A stretch of 64,000 bases of DNA, from positions 80,373-144,372 of the forward strand of contig MU266376.1 of NCBI GenBank assembly GCA_021014945.1. Reading direction: 5' to 3'. The DNA comes from Leucogyrophana mollusca. Taxonomy: Eukaryota; Basidiomycota; Agaricomycetes; Boletales. A model generated the notes under the pieces. The model saw nothing but the letters and a program-made list of their open reading frames with translations. It did not search any database and was not told where the DNA came from. Shown here piece by piece: positions 34,369 to 46,235 of the stretch. Position numbers and translations under genes: made by a program. The stretch's first letter is position 1. The number at the start of each line of letters is the position of its first letter.

Positions 34369-35995
34369 ATGTCTGAAGTACAAGAGGTTCCTTTGGCAGT
34401 ACTCGGGGAGCCGAACGATACGCCTCCGGAGGGGTTTAGTCGACCAGACCTTGATGACACCGCACCACCGGCAACGAGCAATTCCCGTCCCACGAAACAA
34501 TATCAGGCGCTCCTCCTTGTCTCTGGCTTCCTTATGATATTTCATGTGATCGGTATAAACTCGATCTTCGGCGTATTCCAGGTGAGCAAATTACCTCCAC
34601 CTCAAGATCACCAGTTCGACCGACTTCCTAGGAATACTATACTTCGCCGGGTAGTAACATTCCCGGTGCTGTAGGACAAGATGCGCTTGTCTCTCTTGCG
34701 GGAACGATCGGCACGGGGCTTACTTGGGCGGGAAGTATATTTGTTAATCCCTGGATGGAAAGCGTACATAACGTCCGTATCATCACTGTGCTTGGTGCGA
34801 TCATAACCAGCCTTGGGCTGTTTTTGGCGAGTTTCAACACCCAAGTACGTTGCCCCTCTCCCTCTAAAGCTTGTTACCGTCATCATATTCAAAATGTGCA
34901 CCGATTAGCTCTGGCACCTCTATTTAACCCAGGCGCTTCTATACGGAATTGGTTCCTCGATGTATTACTTTCCAATAATGGCGCTTACCCCGCTCTACTT
35001 CGATGCTCACCGCGGCTTTGCGATGGGCCTCATTCTCGCCGGGAGCGGTACTGGGGGACTTGTCCTCGCCCCCGTCCTCAACGCGCTCATCGCCAAGTTT
35101 GGTGTTAGGTGGGCGCTGAGAGTGCTAGGGCTGTGGAACCTAATCATTGGGATTCCAGTCGCTTGTGTGGTAAAAAAGCGGCCTGGCTTCGGCGCTAGGC
35201 AAGGAACGAGAGTGGGCTTAGGGCTCGCAAAGAGAGGAACGTTCGTGTGGCAGGTCCGTCTCCCCTTGCTTAGTGCATAAAGGGAAGTTCAATCAAGATT
35301 TTGACATGACATGCGCAGTCTCTTGGCGCTTTCCTCCAAGCTGCAGGCAATCTAGTGCCAATGTACTACATGACGACGTATTCGTCTTCAGTCCTAGGAT
35401 TTTCGACTTCCAGTGCTAGTTTGGTACTCGCGCTCAACAATGCCGTCAATAGCGTGTCTCGAGTTTCGATGGGTGTGCTCGCGGACAAGGTGGGGCGGCA
35501 AAACACAATGATCATGAGTGTATGCCTGAAGTCTCTTACACACGGATCTGGTATCACAATGACACATTTTGGCTTTCCCAGGTCATCCTCTCTGCCCTAT
35601 CTGTCCTTTCCCTCTGGTACGATGCCCCTCGACCCCGCTTTATCGCTTTCACAGTCCTTTACGGCGTGTACGCAGGCGGATACAACGCTCTTCTTCCCAC
35701 AACTATCACAGAGGTATTTGGGGTGGGTAACTACGCCGCGGTGAACGGAGTCATCTATTTCGTCCGAGGTGTAGGGACATTGGCAGGTGCTCCGGTCGCA
35801 GGCGTTATCTTGGGCAACCACAGTCGTGGTACTGGAAGTGGAATTGGGAGTACGTTTACGGGAATGGACCTGCAAGACAGATATAAGAAGGTTGTGTTGT
35901 TCGATGGGGCGTTGTTGATTGCAGCCAGTGTTTGTGTTGCCTATGTGCGCTGGTTGGACGCGAGGGACAAAGGGCGGTGGATGTGGAAGGCGTGA
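34369..35995 (+). CDS. MFS transporter, monocarboxylate-permease-like
   Basis: Polytopic plasma-membrane transporter of the major facilitator superfamily, fungal monocarboxylate (MCT/SLC16-like) group. A hydrophilic N-terminus (MSEVQEVPLAVLGEPNDTPP) precedes TM1 (YQALLLVSGFLMIFHVIGIN). Further helices include GTIGTGLTWAGSIFVNPWME, ITVLGAIITSLGLFLASFNT and YYFPIMALTPLYFDAHRGFA with MGLILAGSGTGGLVLAPVLN. The C-terminal half has SRVSMGVLADKVGRQNTM (the loop motif of MFS) and EVFGVGNYAAVNGVIYFVRG. It ends RDKGRWMWKA. Five or so exons are separated by 50-70 bp introns. Met 28 codons upstream in the same frame is a less likely start. It converges with HET-3, with 30 bp between stops. The substrate is unknown. 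Confidence 0.9.
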
Positions 35996-36025
35996 AGGAC
36001 GTAGGATGCATGTCATAAAAGCCTA

Positions 36026-37636
36026 CTACGTGATGTCTCTCAGAGAGATAGTTACCACATGCTTGATGAACATATGCTTGACATCAGCACCTTCAAGGTT
36101 TCGTAGCAATGCCCCACAAGGTCTACTTGTCACCGTCACCTGCCTCCCCCGAAGTGGCCCACATACCCAGTCTGTGACAGCCCGATGTCGTTCCGAGGGG
36201 GCCAAAATGCTTTCTTTTATCCAAGCCTCGTCCCCTGTCTTGAGACCAGTTTCGACGTGAACCCACGTGCTCGCTCCCCATTCTCTTACAGTGACCAGAA
36301 ATGACTCAGTGGTAGTCGGGTTCCGATAGAGGACACTGATGCTGTCTGTGGGCAATGGTTGCCATACGAAACTACCGTCATCCAGGCGTGTTAATAAGGG
36401 TGGGCACTCGACTAGCACAAAGCCCTGCTCAGAGACCTGGGCTGTGCGTAGTCGGACGAAACTTGATAGCCAAGGTCGGGCGACGGTGTAAATACGATCA
36501 TCCTCAGTGGAGAGGAGGATATCCTTGACAGTGAAGCCGTCGCAAGGGGAAAGGACTTCCGGGAGCACGGCTATGTCTACCCTTTTGAACAAGCCATCCG
36601 CGCGCTGCTTCAAGCGCAGACCGAGGGGACATCCCCCCCGTTTACAGGCTAGGATTCCTAAGAAGGAGCCGTGGTCGACCTCCTTGAGGGGCATGTTTAT
36701 TTGGATACCACTATTGGTCGATGTGAAGTGAGATGTCGAAATCGCGTCTGTGAGAGCCGAGCCGAAAAGGCGGACAAAGCGGTAGATTGGGATCTGGTCG
36801 ACGTTCATCGAATAACGGAAATCGTGGGGCGAATGAGCAAGCAAGGCCGTGTGTGATGAGGAATCCGGTTCTGCATCTTCTGACGTTCTCCAGGCAAATA
36901 TACTTTGGTCATTCGACATTTTGAGGATTTCGAGCTGGAGTCTGGCAAAGGCATTATTCCCCTCGCCATATATGAGCGGCAAGTGGACTCCAAAAAGACC
37001 CATCAATGAGTACGCCCCGTCCTCCACCCTTGTTGTGTTTCTCTGCGACGCCCACGACATTTTCGTTGCTACACTGATTTTTGCGAGTGATACCTTCCCC
37101 AATAGGACGCCCTCGTCCACGCCAGTAATCACCGCAAGAGCGGAAATCAGGCTGGTCTTACTTCCAATTTCCACCCAGTCCATCGCAAGGAATACGATCG
37201 TCCCAGGCGCTATAAGTTCTTGTAAAGTCCATCCCCTCGTAAACCATTTACTACGACGGAACTCGGAGAATTCGGCGACTGGGTTGTCGTCGCTGTGTAC
37301 ATCCTCCAAGTATACGTAGCAAACGCGGGCCTGTGCATACCAACGGTACATCGAGTTTATCGCTTCTGAGAGCTCCGCGCTGCTGCTCTTGTCAATACAA
37401 CAAGTGTCGACCCATAGGTATTCGTATCCATCCGCGAGAGCATGTGCGCAGCATCGTTCTATCTTGTTGTATCCTTTCAGTTTCGACGCAAGGCTTGGAT
37501 TATTTAACTCTTGATAGGAGACTTCTTCCCGGGCCCATCGGTGTGAGAGGATGGCGTATTCTGGGAGAGCGCCGTCCTCTAAGGTATTGATATGGTTTTC
37601 GAGTTTTAAAGTCTTCGTGTTCAACAGGCGTATCAT
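36026..37636 (-). CDS. HET-domain protein (HET-3)
   Basis: Single exon of 536 codons starting MIRLLNTKTLKLENHINTLE; a longer frame upstream to 37705 is unlikely to be used. HET blocks: YAILSHRWAREEVSYQELNN (Ala where relatives have Gly in the HxWG block), YLWVDTCCIDKSSSAELSEA, WFTRGWTLQELIAPGTIVFL, MSWASQRNTTRVEDGAYSLM and PLIYGEGNNAFARLQ. The C-terminal half again has the shared module: TNSGIQINMPLKE, YRNPTTTESFLVTVREWG and DWVCGPLRGRQVTVTSRP. It ends VVTISLRDIT without the tail seen at the 7.7 kb copy. It is intact. A role in non-self recognition is inferred. Confidence 0.91.
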   Translation of the reverse strand: MIRLLNTKTLKLENHINTLEDGALPEYAILSHRWAREEVSYQELNNPSLASKLKGYNKIERCCAHALADGYEYLWVDTCCIDKSSSAELSEAINSMYRWYAQARVCYVYLEDVHSDDNPVAEFSEFRRSKWFTRGWTLQELIAPGTIVFLAMDWVEIGSKTSLISALAVITGVDEGVLLGKVSLAKISVATKMSWASQRNTTRVEDGAYSLMGLFGVHLPLIYGEGNNAFARLQLEILKMSNDQSIFAWRTSEDAEPDSSSHTALLAHSPHDFRYSMNVDQIPIYRFVRLFGSALTDAISTSHFTSTNSGIQINMPLKEVDHGSFLGILACKRGGCPLGLRLKQRADGLFKRVDIAVLPEVLSPCDGFTVKDILLSTEDDRIYTVARPWLSSFVRLRTAQVSEQGFVLVECPPLLTRLDDGSFVWQPLPTDSISVLYRNPTTTESFLVTVREWGASTWVHVETGLKTGDEAWIKESILAPSERHRAVTDWVCGPLRGRQVTVTSRPCGALLRNLEGADVKHMFIKHVVTISLRDIT

Positions 37637-38001
37637 GCGGCCTGTCACAGTCGCGCGGGAAACGAACGAAAAGTGAGGCGGGAGCCACGATTCGTGTCCG
37701 CGCACATACCTGTTGTCAAAGCTGGTTCGTCGGCGTGGTGCTGGTAAAGACAGCGGTCGAGATCAGGCAGATTAGGACGCGCCAGAAGAGGGCGACTCTC
37801 TCACCATTGTGGGAATTTTGCAGTGACTTTTTATAATTAGCTGGTAAACTTATACTTATATAGAGTGATTTCACCCCAAAGCTGAAACTATGGTCAGTTT
37901 TTTGAACAATATTTTGTCCGCTTGATCCCAACATTGATTCAACTTGAGGAGCGTTCTGAAAGGTTGCTTAACCAACTTTCGATAAACCTGAATCGCAGCC
38001 A
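37637..38001. promoter_or_regulatory. Divergent promoter region, HET-3 / F-box gene
   Basis: 365 bp between divergent starts, AT-rich near 37810-37930. No coding sequence seen. It must contain both promoters by position. Confidence 0.5.
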
Positions 38002-39675
38002 ATGAGCTCGCAACAACAAGCTCAGATGTCCTTTTACCTCCCGAAGGAGCTTCTTCTCGTTATCTTTCTAGAGCTCGATGGACTATCTCTATTGAAGTGC
38101 AAACATGTATGGACGTACGCAATCACTGTTCAGTCATTATCTGATCGATCTTTGTCTGGGATATCCAGGTCTGCCGATTATTTTACTCGATTATCACTGG
38201 CAGCGTTGCTCTGGAGTACATAGTCGAGCTCCTTGCTGCAGGCATGGATGATGGGATCCACCCTTCTGCTGACATTACTCGACTGCACGCGCTTCGAAAC
38301 CACCAGAAAGCTTGGGATTCTATGACATGGAGTGAGACGGGGTTTATTTTCATGGAACAAGGCCATTGCTGGGAACTCTGTGGTGGGGTGCTGTGTCAAG
38401 CCACTGGGACAGGAGGTCTGTCTTGCGTCCAGCTACCCTCTAGATTCAGGGGAATCGAGGAGAAGCGATGGACCTTGGCTAATTTCGGTTTCAATGTCCG
38501 TGACTTCACTATTGATCCTTCGCAAGATTTGCTTGTGCTACTTGAGGCGACCGGGTGAGTTTCGCATTTTCCCTGTCATCTCGCGGTGGCTGAAATGCGT
38601 TGCGGTCAAAGTCTACATCAATCTTTTATTGTTCATTTGCGCTCGCTTTCCACGGGAGCACCCCATTCATTGGCAGGTGGTCCTACAATTATACACTCAC
38701 CGTGTCCTCTCGATACTTGGAAATTTGCAATCCAAATCTGCCGCCAACGGCTGGGCGTTTTGATCCAGGATAGTCCCATTGACAACAATGACAGGGAACT
38801 GATGGTCTGGGACTGGAAGACTAGTCGATTAGAAATGGTACGATCATACTCCGTCTTATTCGACTCTTACTCAAGCGCCCGTGTACTGTAAGGGGATTCG
38901 GGGGCGCGACATCCAGTCGTTCTCCTTTGTCAGCGACGATTTAATCCTCGTAGCAAAGGTCGTTCCAGGACACAACGGACAGAGCATCCCTCGGCTTGAT
39001 ATTCTAAATGTCAGCCAATCCGAAAGTGCTATCCTCCCGAGCTCTGGCGTTGATTTTATCTGTGGACTGCAATATCCTTCTATCAAGGGAGAGATTACAG
39101 AACTGCTTGTTCGATCGGAACCTGCGCCTTCGTGGATGCCACAGCAAGTGCCCTTTTTTACTTCTAAAAAGGAAAGGCTCTTTGTTGTCACTTGTTCCGT
39201 CGCTACCGAAGGAGACGAAGTCTCTGTCTTGTTCGTTCCGCTGTCCACGATCCTTGCGCAAGCTCAAGCCGCGACTGGTGTTCCTCGATCCGTTGTTGAA
39301 TGGACCAATTGGGGACCAGGTGGGACGCGCATGATTGCCAGGAGACCTTCAGAAACATGGGTCTGCTATTCGTTCGGAATGAAATTCATTCATCTCCTCC
39401 CATGGAAAAAAGAGCCTCGAGCACGCATTTACGACTTCAACCCGTATACAGTGAACCGAGGGGTCAGCAATGCGGAGAACGGGACACCTCCGGTTTGGAA
39501 GCGCCTGGCCAAAACACAGAAAATTAACGCGCAAATATCATTTTTCGAGGAAGACGTCGTTACATCGTTACCGGGTCGTGTAGGCGTTGTATACCTCCCC
39601 ATCACTGAACCGAGTAGATCCTGGGAGGCAGCGATGTTAAGCGAAGATAACGTCGTTGCGGTTTCTGTAGGTTGA
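38002..39675 (+). CDS. F-box protein (SCF substrate adaptor type)
   Basis: The N-terminal F-box MSFYLPKELLLVIFLELDGL (after MSSQQQAQ) is interrupted by an intron at LKCKH. A typical mushroom F-box-protein region follows: VLCQATGTGGLSCVQLPSRF, ANFGFNVRDFTIDPSQDLLV, LMVWDWKTSRLEMV, DIQSFSFVSDDLILVAKVVP and SVVEWTNWGPGGTRMIA. These repeated beta-strand units suggest a propeller-like substrate domain. F-box proteins link targets to SCF ubiquitin ligase through Skp1. The last frame ends at 39675 (NVVAVSVG), with a possible donor (GTAGGT) just before, so the real 3' end may be slightly later. Exon borders between 38100 and 38900 are approximate. Confidence 0.8.
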
Positions 39676-42600
39676 ACCCATTTACGCCAGCTCTGGGCTC
39701 ATGATTTACTCTGGCAGTCCAATGGAGGAAAATATGCGTTCATGGCACTGTGACAGGGGCAGTGTTGGATACATACTATCAACCTCTACGGATGATCCAA
39801 ACACTCATGTATTGCTTTCCCGAAACTCTCTACCCGCCCTACTATCTTAGCCTACAGTCCTCGTGTATCACCTTACCTCATGGAAGCAGGGTCATCTAAA
39901 CTTGCAATCTTCCACAGGTTTGCAAATTGAGCGCGTCAAGCAGAACTTGGGCCTCCGGCAGTAGTCATCACCGAAGGTTGGGCAGCCATAGATACAGACG
40001 ACTCTGGTCGGGTGTGTTCCTCGCATTTTGTGAAACAGATGTGAGCCTGGCCTTATAGTGAAATTATGCTACAGTCATCCTATCACGGGAATTCTGCTGG
40101 GGGTTGGATTTCCATTTGAGCGATTCCTTCGCCTCTTCCACCGGAGGCGGGGCCTGCAAATTGCAACTACTTGACATGTGCTATCCATGAGTGTCTTTGT
40201 CCACGTGAATACCTTGCCTCGATTCAACAGTTGGGTGGTTCGCTCGAAAGAGTCCCGGAGGGGGAAAGCCACCGCGACGGAATAAGACAAGATGGCGTCG
40301 TTGATTATGCGTACACGATCAACTACCAAGCGCCTTCGTGCACAGATAACCGTATTCCAGAGCCTGCAGGATCATGACACTGATGACCGCCGGTGGATAT
40401 ACCAACGCCTCGAGCTATCTCCAGCTTAACGTGTCACCATTTCCCCCCTTCACCTGATGACTCTGAGGCCTTCCAGCAACTTCATTCTAATTCCATTCGC
40501 TGAGTGTAAGCGCCATGTGCGGCAGCGTGCGCGAGGGTATGAACCCAATCTTGGACCAATGCCAGAGCCCTCAAAACCTGCCTGTGAAGCGTATCAGTGA
40601 CGAATACGCGACAGATATCTTCTCCATGGCTCCAAAATTATCGTGATCTCGGAGGAGGGTGGCTGCAGCCCAATCGAATCCCGTAGACAACGAAAAATCA
40701 ATATGGTGGATTCGCCCATGTTGATCTACAATTTGAGGCCATAGTGGATGAGCCTGAGCTCGGTCATGAATGTGTCTCACACGGGCGCCGCTATCGGAAT
40801 CTGGTCAACTCTCCTTCATGTTCACGCTAGAGTCACTGCCAACTCAAAGCGCGGGAAACTGCGAATGAATATATCATAGTCAGTATAACAGTGAAATCGC
40901 CTTTCACATCACCCGAGTCCGTTACCCCGAGAGGGCGGGAGGGCAATGTTGATATGCGGGAGGGGCGTGGCTTCGTCCTAGAGGAGTATTTTTGTTAGAG
41001 TGGGCTCGGGTGTGCTCTGGAGTGGCGAGCCCTGTGAAGACGGGCGAGTGGATGCATGGAGCCGAGGGCTTTATACTAATTTCTTGCCCTTGTTGCTTGA
41101 TTAGCCTGAGTTAGTATAAGGGCATTGTTTAGAATAGAATGCGTACAAGTGATGTTGCGCGAACGGCTTCATTTCAGACAAAAAGCCGAGTGTAAACAAC
41201 TTGGTAAGAGGAAATTTTCCATGCCGCACAGAAAATGATGGCATACTTTCCCATGGAACTTACAGAACCGAATATCAAACCGAGCCTCTAGGTCTCCGCT
41301 CGTTTTTGCTGCTCGTGGCGCCTTTAGGTTCGAGCACTATGGCAGGGCAAAGTTTTTAGCTTTGGTGTTCGGCGCACCAGGAAGAAGCGGTCAACCGCTA
41401 TGAAGGCGTCTCCGCCATTGCTCCTCACAGACGTGGACGTCACGAATCTCTGGAGGCGTCAGGGGGGATCAGTGGGGCACCATCATTGGTTCGAGTTACC
41501 CACCAGCTACCATTGGGTAATAAAAAATAGTGCGTCTTTCGTGTCGTAACCGACACAGGACTTTGACCATGTGGAGTCTAATTATTACGCACGTGAATGT
41601 TCCAACATTCTGAGGAGTCGAAGATCTTTTGCATATTGTTTGCGTGGCCGAGGGCTTCCCGCGGAGGTAGTAATGTGTGATTCCCCTCCCGCGTGTCGCT
41701 CTATGTTAAGAAGGAGCCATCATCTGAGCGCTTGAGCAGATAAGAGAGTGGCATGGCTGACGTGCGTATACCTCTGTTGTGTCCGCGACATCCCAAATCT
41801 CTGGTATCAAGTACGACTCGACGTCTGCTGAGGTGGAGATTACACAGTGATCACTTGCGTTTCTGAAGGTAGGGTCTACTTACCAGGATCGTTGTCACGC
41901 CGCATCCCTTATTTAATCAAGGACCACAGGAGGATCCTGCCTGCAACTGCACATGTTGATAGGCTCCGGTTGTATGCGGGTTAAGTCCCCCCGAACCTCC
42001 GAACCGGGGAGCAGGAAAAGTCGTATGATCCTGCAATGACAGAAATCTTAGCGACACGGTCGATATACCAACGAAGAATTAAGCTGAAGATACTAAGGTA
42101 CCAAGGTACTGGGGCACATTGAACACAGCTTCGGGTAACACGACACTCCACGCACAGTTCGATGACGCAGCCAGCAGAAGCGCGCGACTGACCAAAACGG
42201 AGGAGGTGATTCGTCGATGTGCATGCAGTACCTTTCGAGGAGGATGAGTCAAGCAAGCCCCCATTTCCAATCCCACTATTTCTGATTCGCCACTGAGCAA
42301 GACAACCATGCCCACACTACGCATGGCACGCGTATCTTGCGGTATCGCCCGGACTTCGCTATGTTCTCGTTCGGAATTGCAGTGCGTGAATCATTCATCG
42401 TCCTTCGCTGTGGTGATGGCCATTTCTGGTGGTTTGTACATTGATGTGGTGGGGTTGCGAAGCTTCAAGCTTCAATGGTTGCCATGTAGGGCTCTCTGGA
42501 ATTGCGGACTCGCATTCGGAGGCCCTGGACGGCATGTTGATCCGCGGGATCAAATTGTTGGGCACCTGGCAGCTACAGATTTGACAAGTGCCCTCAGCCC

Positions 42601-42854
42601 TACGAATAACGCTTATAAGGAGATGTGGAGTCCTCTTGAAGCAGAAGGATATCCCAACGTTACTCGATGATCTACATTGACTTTCCCAAGCCGCGAACCT
42701 GCCAAGTGTGGCTTAGTACAGCTCCAACCACTGCGATACCGGGGCCAGCTTCCTGCTCCAAACGCCGAGTCCATCTCCAACGCCGAACAGCCACATTCGC
42801 CATCATACCTCTCGCAAGACTTCCCGTATTTCCTACCCCACTTCCAACAACGCA
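39676..42854. other. Gene-poor stretch of 3.2 kb
   Basis: Longest non-coding interval in the window. Frames on both strands are short, and none has a recognisable domain or coherent exon set. I saw no long terminal repeats, inverted terminal repeats or tRNA. Small features include a 6-bp-arm hairpin near 41538 (GTGTCG-TAAC-CGACAC). The right end should contain the WD40 gene promoter. Confidence 0.45.
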
Positions 42855-44931
42855 ATGTCGCTCCCCGTGAATTCTGACAAATCCTTGCCACTCCAACGTG
42901 ACGGATCTTTGAAGGTGTTCAAAGGGCATACCGACTACATCTCTATTGTCGCTTTCTTTCCGAATGGACGTCGGATAGCAAGCGGGTCGTACGACGGCAC
43001 CATTCGTGTATGGGATATCGACACCGGTCAGCAAAGTGGAGAACCGTTCTTGCAGACCTCTGCTGTCTGGACAATGGCTCTGTCACCAGACGGCAAGAAA
43101 ATCACCAGCGGTCTCGAAGACTCTAGCTTGGTCGTGTGGGACGTGCCGAAACGCAAGTTGGATCACGAGCTCATCGAGGGACATTCGCCCCAGGTCTATT
43201 ATTGTGTTGCATTTTCTCCCGATAGTCGCTTCTTAGCGACCGGCTTAGTGGACCATACAGTACAAATTTGGGATAGCCGTACTGGAAAACCAGTCAGAGG
43301 TCCCTTCCAAGGGCACTCCAATGTTGTATGGTCCATAGCCTTCTCACCGGACGGACTGCGGGTAGCTAGTGGCTCATCTGATAACACCATCCGGGTGTGG
43401 GATGCTGCCTCTGGTCAAACCATCATTGGCCCTCTCGAAGGCCACACAAAAGTGGTTTCATCAGTCACATATTTCCCGGACGGGCATTCCCTTATAAGCG
43501 GCTCGTACGACCATACCATACGAATCTGGGATGCAGCCACAGGAAATGCAATCCGGACGCTCTCGGGGCACGGGGGTGAAGTCAACAGCGTTGCAGTCTC
43601 AGCGGATGGAAAACGCATTGCGAGCGGAGCGGACGACAATACAGTGCGGATTTGGGATGTTGAGACTGGACTGCTGCTAGGGGAACCATTCACAGGGCAT
43701 GAAAAGTCTGTGAGGTCTGTGGCCTTCTCACCAGACGGCACGTATGTCGCGAGTGGCTCAGAGGACCGCACAGTTCGTCTTTGGGATTCCCAGCCGAAGA
43801 AAAGTACACAAGAACTCCCTGTAAGTGTGCACCATCGGGGCTGTCAGAGTTGTGCTCACCTTTACATCTCAGCCCTCTCCACGTCGCACTTCCGGTCAAA
43901 ATCACACAGTAAGTCTTCTATTAAGTCCTAGATTCGATTTTCTAATAGAACTGTAGGCGAGTGGTAGTCACCCTGACAATGCCTCGATTTTGGATGTGAG
44001 TCTACAACCCTCGAGATGTTCCTTGGTCTCTGAAGCATTATCACATTCTAGCTGTCCGCTACTGCTGCTACACCAAAACTACCTGCCCCACGGCCTACAC
44101 CAGGCAAAACTACGGTCCGGGGGGCTCGCAACGCTATGTCCTCGCTCAACTCTTCAGTTCTAGACGTAAGCTTCTCTCCTACATTTCCGCTCAGCGAGTT
44201 GATCAGAAGCCGGGATCATCGCAATCTAGCTCCCCGCAGCACCCGATCAGCCCCACCCAGAAGGCAGAAATGCGCCCAGACCAGCAAGCGTGGATAGTCT
44301 GGCTTCAGACGTGCGTTCTATCTCCCTTTCTTCCAGGTCTTCTGCGAGCTAAACCGCCAGGATTACCCTCGCCACCTTACCCCCAATCACCCCCTTCCAT
44401 CCGCCGCCCATAATAGTAGGATACGAAAGATGTGGGAACACTTGAAGACCCGCCTACCAGCCCGCACAAATACAGCCAGAGATCAGGTCAACGGGGAGAC
44501 CGACAATAATCGAGGAGTCTCCACACCGAATAATCCAACAAATACTCAAGAACATGTCAGCGGGACTTCACATGGAGGGTCGGCTGCCCCCAGACGACAC
44601 CGCCTGAGAGATATATTCATGCTAAACTTCCTCAGGCGGCGAAGAAACTCGATCCGCACTAGTAGTGTCAGCGGTGCACGAGCAAGGACGGTCGGTGTCC
44701 CAGGCTTGAATCGTCTGTCTTTTGCTTATCTACTCACCTACTTCTCAGCGGCTCGCAACCACGCCACCCCCAGAGCGCGAGGAGTCACTGCCGAACCAAC
44801 GCGTATATCCACTATACACGGAGGACTTCAGTTCTGATTCGAGTGATGGGAATCGCGAAGCGGTTCCATATGACGAACCAGGGTGCTGGGATACATTCTG
44901 GGAGTGGTTTTGCTATAAAGCCTTTACTTAG
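42855..44931 (+). CDS. WD40-repeat protein with disordered C-terminus
   Basis: Exon 1 (42855-43820) encodes seven WD40 repeats, e.g. GSLKVFKGHTDYISIVAFFP, VASGSSDNTIRVWDAASGQT and YVASGSEDRTVRLWD, enough for one closed beta-propeller. About six further exons follow with in-phase GT-AG introns. They add a Pro/Ser/Thr-rich tail (LPAPRPTPGKTT, PRPASVDSLASD), a basic patch (LRDIFMLNFLRRRRNSIR) and a terminal aromatic motif GCWDTFWEWFCYKAFT. The repeats resemble those of HET-E-type NLR proteins, but there is no HET or NACHT domain here. The conserved-looking aromatic end may be a membrane or partner-binding element. Function unknown; a recognition or scaffold role is inference. Confidence 0.86.
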
Positions 44932-45513
44932 ATATTTGATGGTGGTGCTCGATCCCACCTTGTGTGACGATTGCAGATCGCGGGCGGATGCTTACGACTA
45001 TGCAGGACTATATGGTAGCATTCGAACGAGAACAACACCCCCCCCTTTCCAGGGACACAGAATCTTTCTCGGCTATATGCTGCTTGATATTGATATGGTA
45101 TTTAAGCAAACGTATTCGACCATGAACTTCAAAGGGACCTAGTTATAATTTGGTAGACTGTAGCCCAAGCATTGGGATACACGTGATATACCTTGAGGAG
45201 AGCGTCTTTCGGTAAGATACGAGAGATACAGCGTGTCTGTAAGAGATTGCTCGGGCGAAACACTTCTCAAACCCCTGAGCCAAATGCCACCGTGAGGCGT
45301 ACCCTGTAACCCCGCCAAACATGATTGGTGCATAATTGCAAGACTCGGTCGGTGGACAAACGGATTCGAGAATCGTGAGATGTGAATGACAAGAACATGT
45401 GTGTGGGTATAGTCCTACAGTGAAATTACAGACGAAATGATAAAAAAAAATTGACAAAATATGGTTTGTGTATGCTGACTCCTAGATGACAATCATTTGC
45501 TCTTCTCGTGGTC
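44932..45513. other. Intergenic between convergent genes
   Basis: 3' flanks of the WD40 gene (+) and the coiled-coil gene (-). Short frames only. A9/T-type homopolymer at about 45441. Confidence 0.5.
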
Positions 45514-46235
45514 TCAACCGGCTAGTACCTCCCCCCGCATCGTCTCAAACCGCTTGCCCTCCGCCTCCGCGCGCTCGATAGTCTTTGCGAGCTTCTCCTC
45601 GCGTGTCTCGAGTCGCTGCTCCATACCCATGACGAGCAGCCTTATTTGCTCTATCTGGGAGAGGGTAGATTCTACGGCTGCTTGGGACGCTTGGGATGGC
45701 TGAGAGGAGTCGGCGGTAGATTGAGGGGGGATGGAAGGTGTTCCGACACGCTGCATAATGGACGATCCTATGGCACGTGCAGCAAATGTCGATGAAGATG
45801 GTGCAATGTCAAGTGCCGACTGCCAATTCTCTCCCGCCAGCTTCGCCAATGCTGCCTCAAGCATCTTCTCCCTCGCCCGCGTACGCTCGAGCTCTGCCAT
45901 GCATCGCTCGTTCTCCCGCTGTGTCCCCTGGAGAATGAGGTCGAGATTCTTGTATTCTTTCTCGAGTTCCTGAATGGTCTCGATGGGCGGGCGCTGGTTG
46001 AGTTGAGCTTGAAGAGTTAAAATGGTTGTTTGAAGCTGTCCGATGTTAACATATTGGTCGTGAGCATATGACCAGAAGAAATACGTACTTTATCGTTCTC
46101 CCGATCCTTGTCCAATAGTTGTCGCCTCAGCGTGTCCTCTGTGGGCTCATCTGTCTCTCTGAGCAAGCCGAGATCATCTGCAGCTAGAGAGACTGACGGA
46201 CGGCCGTAATTACGGACACTTTGTGCGCGGCGCAT
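45514..46235 (-). CDS. Coiled-coil protein of unknown function
   Basis: Two exons: 46235-46089 and 46035-45514, joined in phase across a GTACGT...CAG intron, giving 222 residues. The start MRRAQSVRNYGRPSVSLAAD was chosen because the sequence upstream in the same frame is Cys/Ser-rich and unlike coding. From about residue 35 to 115 it is strongly heptad-like (TLRRQLLDKDRENDKLQTTI, QELEKEYKNLDLILQGTQRE, MAELERTRAREKMLEAALAK). A Ser/Gln-rich linker and a second coiled coil follow (QIRLLVMGMEQRLETREEKL). It is hydrophilic, with no membrane segment. It is probably a conserved basidiomycete structural or cytoskeletal protein. I cannot name it. Confidence 0.75.

Noticed and set aside
41485..41510. 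tRNA B-box-like GGTTCGAGTTACCC
   Set aside because: No matching A box or cloverleaf arms could be drawn around it.
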